Positions 42,991-50,329 of a DNA stretch of 64,000 nt are shown one piece after another. Position 1 is the stretch's first letter. The number at the start of each line of letters is the position of its first letter. This stretch comes from UWMA-0277 sp965183885 (GTDB lineage Bacteria; Bacteroidota; Bacteroidia; Flavobacteriales; BACL11): positions 1,116,001 through 1,180,000 of the forward strand of contig OZ238992.1 of NCBI GenBank assembly GCA_965183885.1, read 5' to 3'. Position numbers and translations under genes: made by a program. The notes beneath the pieces were generated by a model, which made no database searches, was not told where the DNA came from, and saw nothing but the letters and a program-made list of their open reading frames with translations.

Positions 42991-44568
42991 ATGAAAAAGG
43001 TAGATTATTTAGTAGTTGGATCTGGAATAGCAGGCTTAAGCTATGCCATAAAACTTGCAGAATACTTTAAAGATAAGAAACAGATTAAAATTTGTGTACT
43101 ATCAAAAGTAAATGAGGAAGAGACTGCTACAAAATATGCTCAAGGAGGTATAGCAGGGGTATTTAATAAAGAACAAGATTCTTTTGAAAAACATATTAAT
43201 GACACCTTAGATTGTGGTGATGGTTTGTGTGATAAGGAGGTTGTAGACTTTGTAGTGAAAGAAGGCCCTGAAATGATACAAGAAATTATTGATTGGGGAA
43301 CAAGGTTTGATAAAACTACAAGTGGAGACTATGATCTTGCAAAAGAAGGAGGTCATTCTGAGAATAGAATTATTCACTTTAAGGATATTACAGGATGGGA
43401 GGTTGAAAGAGCATTGCTTAAGCGAGCAAATAGTTATGATGCTATAGAGATTCTATCTCATTATTTTGCTATTGATTTAATTACAGAACATCACTTAGGA
43501 AAAAAAGTTGCCAGAAATGATGATTTACATTGTTTTGGGGTTTATGCTTTAGATAGGAATAACCAACAGATGAAAACAATATTAGCTAAGGCTACTTTAT
43601 TGGCAGCAGGAGGGGCTGGAAATATTTACCAGAGTACTACTAATCCTGTAATTGCTACTGGTGATGGTGTGGCAATGGCTTATAGAGCTAAGGCAACAAT
43701 TGAAAACATGGAGTTTTTTCAGTTTCATCCAACATCATTATACAACACTCAGCAACGCCCTTCATTCCTAATATCAGAAGCTGTAAGAGGTTCTGGAGGG
43801 ATTTTAAAGGACAGGAAAGGAGAGCCTTTTATGGAAAAGTATGATGATAGAGGATCCTTATCTCCTAGAGATATTACTGCTAGAGCCATAGATGCTGAAC
43901 TAAAAAAATACGGAGCTGATTATGTTTATCTTGATGTACAACATTTAGATGCTGAGGAATTTAAAAATCATTTTCCTAATATTACTGATAAGTGTATGAG
44001 CTTAGGTATAGATATTACCAAGCAAATGATTCCTGTAGTTCCTGCTGCACATTACATGTGTGGGGGGATAAAAGTAGATGCTGAAGCTAAAACAAATATT
44101 AACTACCTTTACGCTTGTGGGGAGTGTTCTTCAACAGGTTTACATGGAGCAAATCGTTTAGCTTCAAACTCATTGTTGGAGGCTTTAGTGTTTTCAAATA
44201 GAGCATTTTTATCAGCAAAAGAACTTGTAGATAATACATGGTGTGATACTGTTCCGAAGTGGAATATGGAGGGAACAACACATCCTCAAGAATGGTTGGT
44301 AATACAACAGGCAACAAAAGAGCTACAAGAGATAATGAGTAAGTATGTAGGGATAGTGCGCTCAGACTATCGATTAAAAAAAGCAAAAAGCAGAGTAGAT
44401 TTATTGTATAACGAGATGACTACAGAATTTAAAAACGCAAAGCCTTCTAAAGGAATATTAGAACTTAGAAATATGATTAATGTAGCGCACTTAATTATCG
44501 AACAGGCTTTATTAAGAAAAGAAAACAAAGGTTTGCACTATTCTTTAGATAACCTAAAAAACGCTTAA
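42991..44568 (+). CDS. nadB: L-aspartate oxidase
   Basis: FAD enzyme that oxidises L-aspartate to iminoaspartate for quinolinate synthase. The 525-residue protein has the N-terminal FAD-binding VGSGIAGLSYAIKLAE, the substrate loop EKYDDRGSLSPRDITARAID, HYMCGGIKVD and ANRLASNSLLEALVFS, then a C-terminal helical domain. Adjacent to nadA, forming the de novo NAD pair. nadC is not seen in the window. Confidence 0.97.
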   Translation: MKKVDYLVVGSGIAGLSYAIKLAEYFKDKKQIKICVLSKVNEEETATKYAQGGIAGVFNKEQDSFEKHINDTLDCGDGLCDKEVVDFVVKEGPEMIQEIIDWGTRFDKTTSGDYDLAKEGGHSENRIIHFKDITGWEVERALLKRANSYDAIEILSHYFAIDLITEHHLGKKVARNDDLHCFGVYALDRNNQQMKTILAKATLLAAGGAGNIYQSTTNPVIATGDGVAMAYRAKATIENMEFFQFHPTSLYNTQQRPSFLISEAVRGSGGILKDRKGEPFMEKYDDRGSLSPRDITARAIDAELKKYGADYVYLDVQHLDAEEFKNHFPNITDKCMSLGIDITKQMIPVVPAAHYMCGGIKVDAEAKTNINYLYACGECSSTGLHGANRLASNSLLEALVFSNRAFLSAKELVDNTWCDTVPKWNMEGTTHPQEWLVIQQATKELQEIMSKYVGIVRSDYRLKKAKSRVDLLYNEMTTEFKNAKPSKGILELRNMINVAHLIIEQALLRKENKGLHYSLDNLKNA

Positions 44569-44570
44569 TT

Positions 44571-44972
44571 ATGAAAAAGATTGAACATATAGGAATTGCA
44601 GTTGCTGATATTGAGGCATCAAATCAATTATTTGAAAAAATATTTGGGAAAGAAAATTATAAAACAGAAAGTGTAGAAAGTGAAGGAGTAGTTACAAGTT
44701 TCTTTCAGATAGGAGAAAGTAAAATTGAATTGGTAGCTGCAACTAATAATGATAGCCCTATTGCAAAGTACTTGGCTAAAAATAGAGCAGGCATGCATCA
44801 TATCGCTTTTGATGTTGCTGATATTAATGCAGAAATGAAACGCCTACAAGCATTAGGAATTCGTACTTTAAATGATGCACCTAAAGATGGAGCAGATAAT
44901 AAGTTAATTTGTTTTCTGCACCCAAAGGATACTAATGGGGTGCTTATAGAATTGTGTCAGGAAAAAGCATAA
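44571..44972 (+). CDS. mce: Methylmalonyl-CoA epimerase
   Basis: A 133-residue vicinal-oxygen-chelate enzyme interconverting the two methylmalonyl-CoA epimers in propionate metabolism. Metal-binding motifs are IEHIGIAVADI, GVVTSFFQIGESKIELV, AGMHHIAFDVADI and GVLIELCQ. Starts 2 bp after nadB. Its 3' end overlaps the convergent HAD gene by 29 nt. Confidence 0.92.
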   Translation: MKKIEHIGIAVADIEASNQLFEKIFGKENYKTESVESEGVVTSFFQIGESKIELVAATNNDSPIAKYLAKNRAGMHHIAFDVADINAEMKRLQALGIRTLNDAPKDGADNKLICFLHPKDTNGVLIELCQEKA

Positions 44973-45564
44973 GAATATCCTCACCATCTAATAAATGATG
45001 GCTTTGTATTCCTATTTCTTGTGCAGCTTTAATGTGCTGTGGGGAGTCATCAATAAATAAAGTGTTTTCAGGATTTAAGTTGTGTTCCTCTAATATTAGA
45101 TGAAAAATTGCTTTGTCAGGTTTTCTAAGACCTACTTCATGGGAAAGATACATCTTATCAAAAAGTACGCTAAACTCATTCCATTGCTCAGTTCCAATTT
45201 GCTGTTTAATCGCATCAATATGTATAGCATTAGTATTGCTAAGTAAAAAAATAGGGTACTCTTGCTTTAAGGCTTTAATGAGTTCTAAACGTTCTTCAGG
45301 TAAATCTAACAATAAAGCATTCCAAGCATCTTGTACCGCTGCTATACTTGCATTGGTAGTCGACTCTTGTAGTTTTACTAAGAATGAATGACTGGAAATT
45401 TTCCCTGTTTCAATAGCATCGAATAAAGTTGTTTGCTGTTTTTTGGAGTAAAAATTTGCTACATCAGCAACTCCTAATTTAGCAAATGCATCCATGGTTT
45501 TATGGTAATCTATATTAAGGATAACAGCTCCTAAATCAAAAATAATTGCTTTAATATTTTTCAT
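44944..45564 (-). CDS. HAD family phosphatase
   Basis: Haloacid-dehalogenase-type hydrolase of 206 residues. Motif I is FDLGAVILNID, where the second Asp of DxD is replaced (DLG), as in some HAD-IA members. Motif II is FLLSNTNAI, motif III has GLRKPDKAIF, and motif IV FIDDSPQHIKAA. The ATG at 45564 (MKNIKAIIFDLG) is chosen over 45591 because the motif then begins in the normal place. Substrate unknown; sugar-phosphate or nucleotide phosphatase is likely. Confidence 0.88.
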   Translation of the reverse strand: MKNIKAIIFDLGAVILNIDYHKTMDAFAKLGVADVANFYSKKQQTTLFDAIETGKISSHSFLVKLQESTTNASIAAVQDAWNALLLDLPEERLELIKALKQEYPIFLLSNTNAIHIDAIKQQIGTEQWNEFSVLFDKMYLSHEVGLRKPDKAIFHLILEEHNLNPENTLFIDDSPQHIKAAQEIGIQSHHLLDGEDILMLFPDTIL

Positions 45565-45573
45565 TCTGCAAAC

Positions 45574-45605
45574 TTGCAAATTATTGAACAATTTTGATAG
45601 TTTTG
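45574..45605 (+). promoter_or_regulatory. Promoter of the CAT-anticodon tRNA (TTG-N21-TAGTTTTG)
   Basis: TTG at 45574-45576 and TAGTTTTG at 45598-45605 fit the Bacteroidetes consensus; the tRNA begins 18 bp later. Confidence 0.6.
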
Positions 45606-45623
45606 CACTTCCTTTTTAAAGGA

Positions 45624-45697
45624 GGGCCCATAGCTCAGCTGGTTAGAGCACTTGACTCATAATCAAGGGGTCGTTGGTTCAAGCCCAACTGGGCCCA
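45624..45697 (+). tRNA. tRNA with CAT anticodon (Met or Ile2)
   Basis: 74 nt. Acceptor GGGCCCA pairs with TGGGCCC, discriminator A, anticodon loop CTCATAA (CAT), T-loop TTCAAGC, no encoded CCA. It lacks the initiator features, so it is elongator Met or the lysidine-modified Ile2; sequence alone does not decide. Confidence 0.93.
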
Positions 45698-45701
45698 CAA
45701 G

Positions 45702-45741
45702 AACCAAAAAAGTCACTTATTTTAAGTGGCTTTTTTGGTTT
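45702..45741 (+). terminator. Terminator after the CAT tRNA
   Basis: AACCAAAAAAGTCACTTA pairs with TAAGTGGCTTTTTTGGTT (one G-T wobble), containing A- and T-runs. Confidence 0.88.
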
Positions 45742-45887
45742 ATGAGCTTGAACTATGGCGTTTAACCACATATATTATAACAAAATCAGCAACTCATATT
45801 TTTGCTGTTTTTCAGTGATTTATTTAATTTTACAAACATAATCGTTAATTTTCAACTAGTTATATACAGTTTTTTGTACTATTGTAC

Positions 45888-45913
45888 ATATTCACTAGCT
45901 GTGTGTAATGCAA
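45888..45913 (+). repeat. 26-bp motif upstream of a secreted-protein gene (copy of 30589-30614)
   Basis: 24 of 26 bases match the motif in front of the Pycsar pair. A related reverse-oriented CACACAACAATGTATAA follows the gene at about 46946, giving a cassette-like frame. Confidence 0.55.
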
Positions 45914-45944
45914 AGAACCATTCTACCATTGAATAATAACTGAA

Positions 45945-46937
45945 ATGAGAAAAACGATTTTTATAATAACAGCCTTGACGATTAGTTTATCGATTCAAGC
46001 ACAAATGAAACCAAAGAAAATTAAGTCTAAATCTGATTATATACACTCAGCAACTGGATTCATTTTTCCATTAACCATAGACCAGTTTAACCGAGCAGAC
46101 ATTTATGCCTTTGACAAAAAGAAGCAAAATGTTGGTATTACATATAAAACTGAGGATTTAAATACGACCGTTTCGATTTATCTATATCCAGCTGGAGCAG
46201 GAACAGAAGATAGATTAAGAAACGAATATCTAAAATCAATGCAATCTGTTGCAAATATTTCGGATAATGGAGTGCATGCTGAGCAATTTGCAGTCTCTTA
46301 TAAAAATGGAGATTATAAAGTAAATGGATTTAAAGCAAATATTAAGGATACTGATAAAAATTCAAGCCTGAGCGTTTTTGAATGTGGAACATGGTTTTTC
46401 AAAATCAGGATAAGTTCTGAATTTCTTGATACAAACGAAATGAAACAAACAGAACAAAAGATTCTGGATTTGAACAAGCCGACACGATTGGTAGAAAAGT
46501 TTCATTTAAACCCTAAAGCGGATATCAGTTTTTCGAAAACAGCTTTTGTTGATTCTGTAATGCTCGGGTCAGCTATGGGTAGTGCTTACAAAAAGATTGA
46601 GTGGATATTTGAAAATGTTGATTCTTTAGAACGTGCAAGCGGTTTTCCTGGATTATACCTTGATATGCAGGTTGCAGCCTTAATGGAGCTTGTTACTTTC
46701 GAGGAAAGATTTCCAGATTACTCAAAAACGGAGTTTACTGATAGGTATTTAAAAGAATTGAACTCAATAATCGACAATGGATTTCTTGAGGAGTTTGTCA
46801 TTGAGCAATTTGATATGATTTTAATAATTCCTGAAGGATTAAAGGTCGATTTTGATAGTTTCGAAAAATGGAAAAAAGATAACCCGATTAGCATAGATTT
46901 GAATGAAAAGTTTTATGTGATTTGGTTTAGTGAATAA
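45945..46937 (+). CDS. Secreted protein of unknown function
   Basis: A 330-residue exported protein. The signal peptide (1-19) ends SIQAQ. The mature part has no family I recognise: an N-terminal beta-rich region resembling a stress-response-type domain (SATGFIFPLTIDQF, VSIYLYPAGAG), then helices after residue 185. It stands alone between the CAT tRNA and the mobile module, flanked by the short motifs at 45888 and about 46946. Periplasmic location is likely; function is not assigned. Confidence 0.7.
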   Translation: MRKTIFIITALTISLSIQAQMKPKKIKSKSDYIHSATGFIFPLTIDQFNRADIYAFDKKKQNVGITYKTEDLNTTVSIYLYPAGAGTEDRLRNEYLKSMQSVANISDNGVHAEQFAVSYKNGDYKVNGFKANIKDTDKNSSLSVFECGTWFFKIRISSEFLDTNEMKQTEQKILDLNKPTRLVEKFHLNPKADISFSKTAFVDSVMLGSAMGSAYKKIEWIFENVDSLERASGFPGLYLDMQVAALMELVTFEERFPDYSKTEFTDRYLKELNSIIDNGFLEEFVIEQFDMILIIPEGLKVDFDSFEKWKKDNPISIDLNEKFYVIWFSE

Positions 46938-47381
46938 AGCACATGCACACAACAATGTATAAAAAGTATATCCGAGCAAAAAATAAATAACTCATAATAA
47001 CTTGATATAGTGAGTTATAAATAGTTTTTAAAGCTTCTCTTAAAAACTGCCTAACATACAAACTACCATACTTTCTATTGTAATATTAAGAAGGAAAAAG
47101 AAAATGTTTTTTTTCAAAATTTCTTCAAATTCATCAGATATTGCTTACCAATTTTTTTCAATAGGCTTCAATCAGGTCTTTTTAGCCAATACATTAGTTT
47201 TGTGCGAAATTTATTTTAACACAAAACTTTTGCTTATGGTTAAACTCATTGATGACAACGAAAATGACAGAGAAAACATCATTAATTAAATACAAATTAT
47301 GAGATTATAAAGTTACTATAGCTTTCAGTTGAGCATGGGAATAATCATAAGCAATTATTTTTTAACATTTTAAAGAAGCTT
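46938..47381. other. Intergenic region without a convincing gene
   Basis: 444 bp. Contains a perfect 8-bp inverted repeat ATAACTCA / TGAGTTAT (46987-46994 and 47011-47018). A 61-codon frame at 47104-47289 has no homology features and is not called. Possibly a boundary of the mobile module. Confidence 0.5.
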
Positions 47382-48365
47382 ATGATGACACAACAAATAA
47401 TTGTTGGAGAGAATTTTGAAAAGGATTGCCTTGCAGTATTTGAAAATTTATTGCAGGGATATAGAAAGGCTAAAGAATCAACAGTATGGGAATCCAATAT
47501 GGATAGCCTTGTTGAGAAGTTGACGCAATTGCCAACAGACCCATTCCCAACTGAACTAATGAAGATTTTTGATTATCACTATCTCGTTGAATCAGAGGAT
47601 ATAAATGCTATAATTGAGAAAGCTCTAATTTTAAGAGAGCGAATGGAACATACTAAACGGCATGTTACCATCAAAGAGAGATACTTCTCATTTTTTTTCG
47701 TACCACCCAATACCCACCTTAAAAGGCTTGAAGTATATAACAACGAAGGAGAACTTTGTTATTTGCAGGTAGGAAAAATCCGAATAAAGCTAAAAGCATT
47801 ATTTCAGTGGATTATTCCTGATGCCGCACAAGTTAAACTTCAAGATGTAATAAGTTTTCGACAGAAAACCACTTATCTCAAAAGTTTGGAGATATATTAC
47901 TACTCACCTTTCGTTGACCTCTCGTCAACAATCCCCCAAGATTATTATAATTTTTTCTGTGACTATTATGGAAAAATTCAGTTTCTCAAATATTTCAAAT
48001 CAAGTGGAAAAGTTGATGCTTTTCCAAATCTTCAACAAGGTAAACCAAGAACACATGAAGCAATACTAAAATTATCAAGAGCGCAACAGGTTCTTTGGGT
48101 TTACTTTCTTTTTCGCCTTTTAGGTTTAAAATTACGGGTCGATGTTGGTAATTCAACACTTGCCCGTTTTTTATGTGTGGTAAATGGAATTGATATGAAT
48201 ACTTATAAAAATTCATACTTCTACACGCTCATAGAAAAAGCACCTTATATCAAGAAAGACAAAAATCTTTTGGTTGATTTGGAAGTAATTCGTCTGCATT
48301 TCCAAGAACGAAATTTACCCATAGGTGACATCGAAAAAGTGATAATTGAAATAGTAACCCGATAA
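47382..48365 (+). CDS. Unknown protein at the start of the mobile module
   Basis: A 327-residue soluble protein that I cannot assign to a family. The first half is helical (NFEKDCLAVFENLLQGYRKA); the middle is beta-rich (YFSFFFVPPNTHLKRLEVYN); the last third is helical with LSRAQQVLWVYFLFRLLGL and ends in an arm that could bind DNA (NLPIGDIEKVIIEIVTR). Some Bacteroidota element regulators share this general look, but no motif settles it. An alternative ATG lies one codon later. It is followed by a 230-bp control region and the HTH gene. Confidence 0.6.
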   Translation: MMTQQIIVGENFEKDCLAVFENLLQGYRKAKESTVWESNMDSLVEKLTQLPTDPFPTELMKIFDYHYLVESEDINAIIEKALILRERMEHTKRHVTIKERYFSFFFVPPNTHLKRLEVYNNEGELCYLQVGKIRIKLKALFQWIIPDAAQVKLQDVISFRQKTTYLKSLEIYYYSPFVDLSSTIPQDYYNFFCDYYGKIQFLKYFKSSGKVDAFPNLQQGKPRTHEAILKLSRAQQVLWVYFLFRLLGLKLRVDVGNSTLARFLCVVNGIDMNTYKNSYFYTLIEKAPYIKKDKNLLVDLEVIRLHFQERNLPIGDIEKVIIEIVTR

Positions 48366-48424
48366 TTCGTGAAAATGCCGATTACTATTTATTGCTTTTT
48401 ATTGCTATTTGAGTGAAAAAAGTA

Positions 48425-48532
48425 TCCGACGTTTTTGCCAAAATATCGTATTTGCATAAAGTTCTGCCTTTGTAATTTACACACATACAGGTTGTAAGAA
48501 AATAGTTTGAAAATATCGGATAGTCCGACGTT
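48425..48532. promoter_or_regulatory. Repeat pair TCCGACGTT with a palindrome before the HTH gene
   Basis: TCCGACGTT occurs at 48425-48433 and 48524-48532. The second copy is part of the palindrome TCGGA-TAG-TCCGA (48516-48528). It lies 65-170 bp before the HTH protein start and is a candidate operator for that or another element regulator. Confidence 0.45.
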
Positions 48533-48597
48533 GGAAATAGCTATGTCCATATCCTATACTTGCCATTGAATTTTTGAATAAAAAAAACAGCAACGAT

Positions 48598-48900
48598 ATG
48601 GATGAACAAAAGTGTTTCAAGACGGAAACTTTAAAGAATTTTGAACGGCTAAATAAAAAGGTTTCAGAGTTAGTTAAGTTACAGCACAAAGTCGGAATGG
48701 GCTTCAATTATGTTAGTGCTTCCGAATTAGCCCAGTTACTGGGAGAAAGTGTTAAAACCATTTATGGCAGGGTATATAATAAACAGATTCCTTTCTATAA
48801 ACCGGGTGGTAAGATTCTACTATTCAAATTGGATGAAATTGAGAAATGGATTAAAGCAGGTCGTCATTCTTCCTTGGATGAAATAAAGAGCAATTTGTAA
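48598..48900 (+). CDS. Helix-turn-helix (excisionase/MerR-like) protein
   Basis: A 100-residue protein. After a coiled N-terminal helix (about 10-35) comes a winged HTH of the excisionase type: VSASELAQLLGESVKTIYGRVYNKQIPFYKPGGKILLFKLDEIEKW, given here by its key parts SASELAQLL and KPGGKILLF. Such proteins control excision or transcription in mobile elements. The ATG at 48598 is used; a TTG at 48574 lies in a T-rich stretch and is unlikely. Upstream repeats at 48425-48532 could be its binding site. Confidence 0.85.
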   Translation: MDEQKCFKTETLKNFERLNKKVSELVKLQHKVGMGFNYVSASELAQLLGESVKTIYGRVYNKQIPFYKPGGKILLFKLDEIEKWIKAGRHSSLDEIKSNL

Positions 48901-48935
48901 TTGGTTATTAGCAATTCTTAAAACCTGTAATCTCA

Positions 48936-49082
48936 ATGAAGGAAAAGAAGGAAATAAAAACTGAAAGCAATAAACAAGAAATACGGCTCTCATTCTTAAA
49001 GCTCTTGCTAAAGAAGAAGTGTAATAATCAAGTTCTTCCTGAGAGCCAAATATGTAAGGATTTGAACATTGTAAAAAAGTAG
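48936..49082 (+). CDS. Small basic protein (48 aa)
   Basis: A 48-residue Lys-rich frame (opens MKEKKEIKTESNK) between the HTH gene and the DUF4406 gene, ending 3 bp before the latter. Close packing in an operon favours a real gene. Family not recognised. Confidence 0.45.
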   Translation: MKEKKEIKTESNKQEIRLSFLKLLLKKKCNNQVLPESQICKDLNIVKK

Positions 49083-49085
49083 AAG

Positions 49086-49421
49086 ATGACGACTATTTAT
49101 ATATGTGGGGATGATATTCCACAAAGCGAATCGAAAGGCTTAGTTGATACCGATAAAATAAAAGCCAAATTAAAATCCATGCGGTGTTCCGTTGTGAATC
49201 CAACTGAAATGGCATTTGCAAAGATGAGCTGGTCTGATACACTACAAAACCGTATCGAGTTGCTAAAGAACAGCCAGGCAGTGTATGTTCTACCCAATTG
49301 GAAAGATAGCATCATGGCACGTATAGAACTGACTGTAGCAATGGACTTAAAGCTGCACACCTTGTTTCACCCAACGAGCAATAAAGAAATTAAGCAAATA
49401 ATAACCTCCCTTGGTAATTAG
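49086..49421 (+). CDS. DUF4406 domain protein
   Basis: A 111-residue protein with the nucleoside-deoxyribosyltransferase-like fold of DUF4406: an opening strand MTTIYICGDDIPQ, then VVNPTEMAF, RIELLKNSQAVYVLPNW and ARIELTVAMDLKL. Members are common in phages and integrated elements; the activity is not known. It lies 65 bp before the antirepressor-like gene. Confidence 0.82.
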   Translation: MTTIYICGDDIPQSESKGLVDTDKIKAKLKSMRCSVVNPTEMAFAKMSWSDTLQNRIELLKNSQAVYVLPNWKDSIMARIELTVAMDLKLHTLFHPTSNKEIKQIITSLGN

Positions 49422-49485
49422 CAGGGTTTCGGCAGGGTTGTTCAAGGGCTGCTCTGCCATTTTAATGATATTAAAAAGAACGATT

Positions 49486-50028
49486 ATGAAAGAGAAAGTA
49501 AAAGCGGTAGCACAGATTAATGACGTAAGCATCATGCTTATTGATGGAGCTGAAAAACTGGTTCCCATAAAACCAATTTGTGAAGCATTAGACATTAATC
49601 ATAGCAATCAGATTGTCAAAGTGCAGAAGGATGAAATTTTAGGTTCAGTTGGAGTGCTCAGCACATCAACTGGAAACGATGGAAAACAATATGAGATGTT
49701 CTGCCTCCCATACATGTATGCTTTAGGATGGCTCTTTACCGTCAATCCAAAAAACGTTAAGCCAGAGGCCAGAGAAACTATCTTAAAGTACAAGATGGAA
49801 TGCTACACTGCTTTATTCAATCATTTCTCCGACCATTCACAGTTTTTAGAACAGAAACAAGTTGCTCTTGAAAATCAATTAGAAGCAGTTGAGCGCGTCA
49901 ATATCGATTTCAGCAAAACAAAGCAAGAGCTTAATGATGCAAGAAAAACACTCAATAAGGTTAAAGAAATGACCTTTGATGAATGGCTTCTGAATAAACG
50001 ACAACTAACTATTGATTTTCAAAACTAA
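49486..50028 (+). CDS. Phage antirepressor N-terminal domain protein
   Basis: A 180-residue protein. Residues about 5-110 match the P22-type antirepressor N-terminal domain: LIDGAEKLVPIKPICEALDINHSNQIVKV followed by LPYMYALGWLFTVNP. I cite the core as PIKPICEALDIN and YMYALGWLF. A coiled-coil tail follows (about 125-165). Such proteins can act in phage or element regulation by binding repressors. ATG 49486 is used; the frame upstream runs into the previous gene and lacks homology. Confidence 0.85.
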   Translation: MKEKVKAVAQINDVSIMLIDGAEKLVPIKPICEALDINHSNQIVKVQKDEILGSVGVLSTSTGNDGKQYEMFCLPYMYALGWLFTVNPKNVKPEARETILKYKMECYTALFNHFSDHSQFLEQKQVALENQLEAVERVNIDFSKTKQELNDARKTLNKVKEMTFDEWLLNKRQLTIDFQN

Positions 50029-50033
50029 CCCTT

Positions 50034-50324
50034 ATGGCAAGTTTATCACCCAACACGGTTTCAAAGCTCTTTTACTTTGATAACCGTATCAAAAGCTTCT
50101 ACGAAAAGAATGGTTACTCTAATATACCGTTTGATGGCAAGGAAGTACAAAAAATGATTGAGAGTTCGCAATTAGAATTGAATGCACTCTTTTATAAAAT
50201 ATGGGGTTCAACGATGGGCTTCCACCTATTAGATAAGTTCTACGATTTTAGAGGAAACATACTTGAATTCTTTATGAGCCTCGATGCTGATAATCGAGAA
50301 AGATTCACAACAATAAATTGGTAG
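50034..50324 (+). CDS. Small unknown protein upstream of the primase
   Basis: A 96-residue acidic and helical protein, 5 bp after the antirepressor-like gene and ending 5 bp before the primase start. I see no known motif; it reads NTVSKLFYFDNRIKSFYEK, LNALFYKIWGSTMGFHLLDKF. Tight packing suggests a true member of the replication operon. Confidence 0.65.
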   Translation: MASLSPNTVSKLFYFDNRIKSFYEKNGYSNIPFDGKEVQKMIESSQLELNALFYKIWGSTMGFHLLDKFYDFRGNILEFFMSLDADNRERFTTINW

Positions 50325-50329
50325 CACAC

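Noticed and set aside
45624..45697. The CAT-anticodon tRNA as the insertion site of accessory region 2
   Set aside because: No second copy of its 3' end was found in the window and no integrase lies nearby; cannot be supported here.
47104..47289. 61-codon frame before the mobile module
   Set aside because: Phe/Ser-rich start and no domain, no neighbour spacing that suggests an operon; probably chance in AT-rich DNA.
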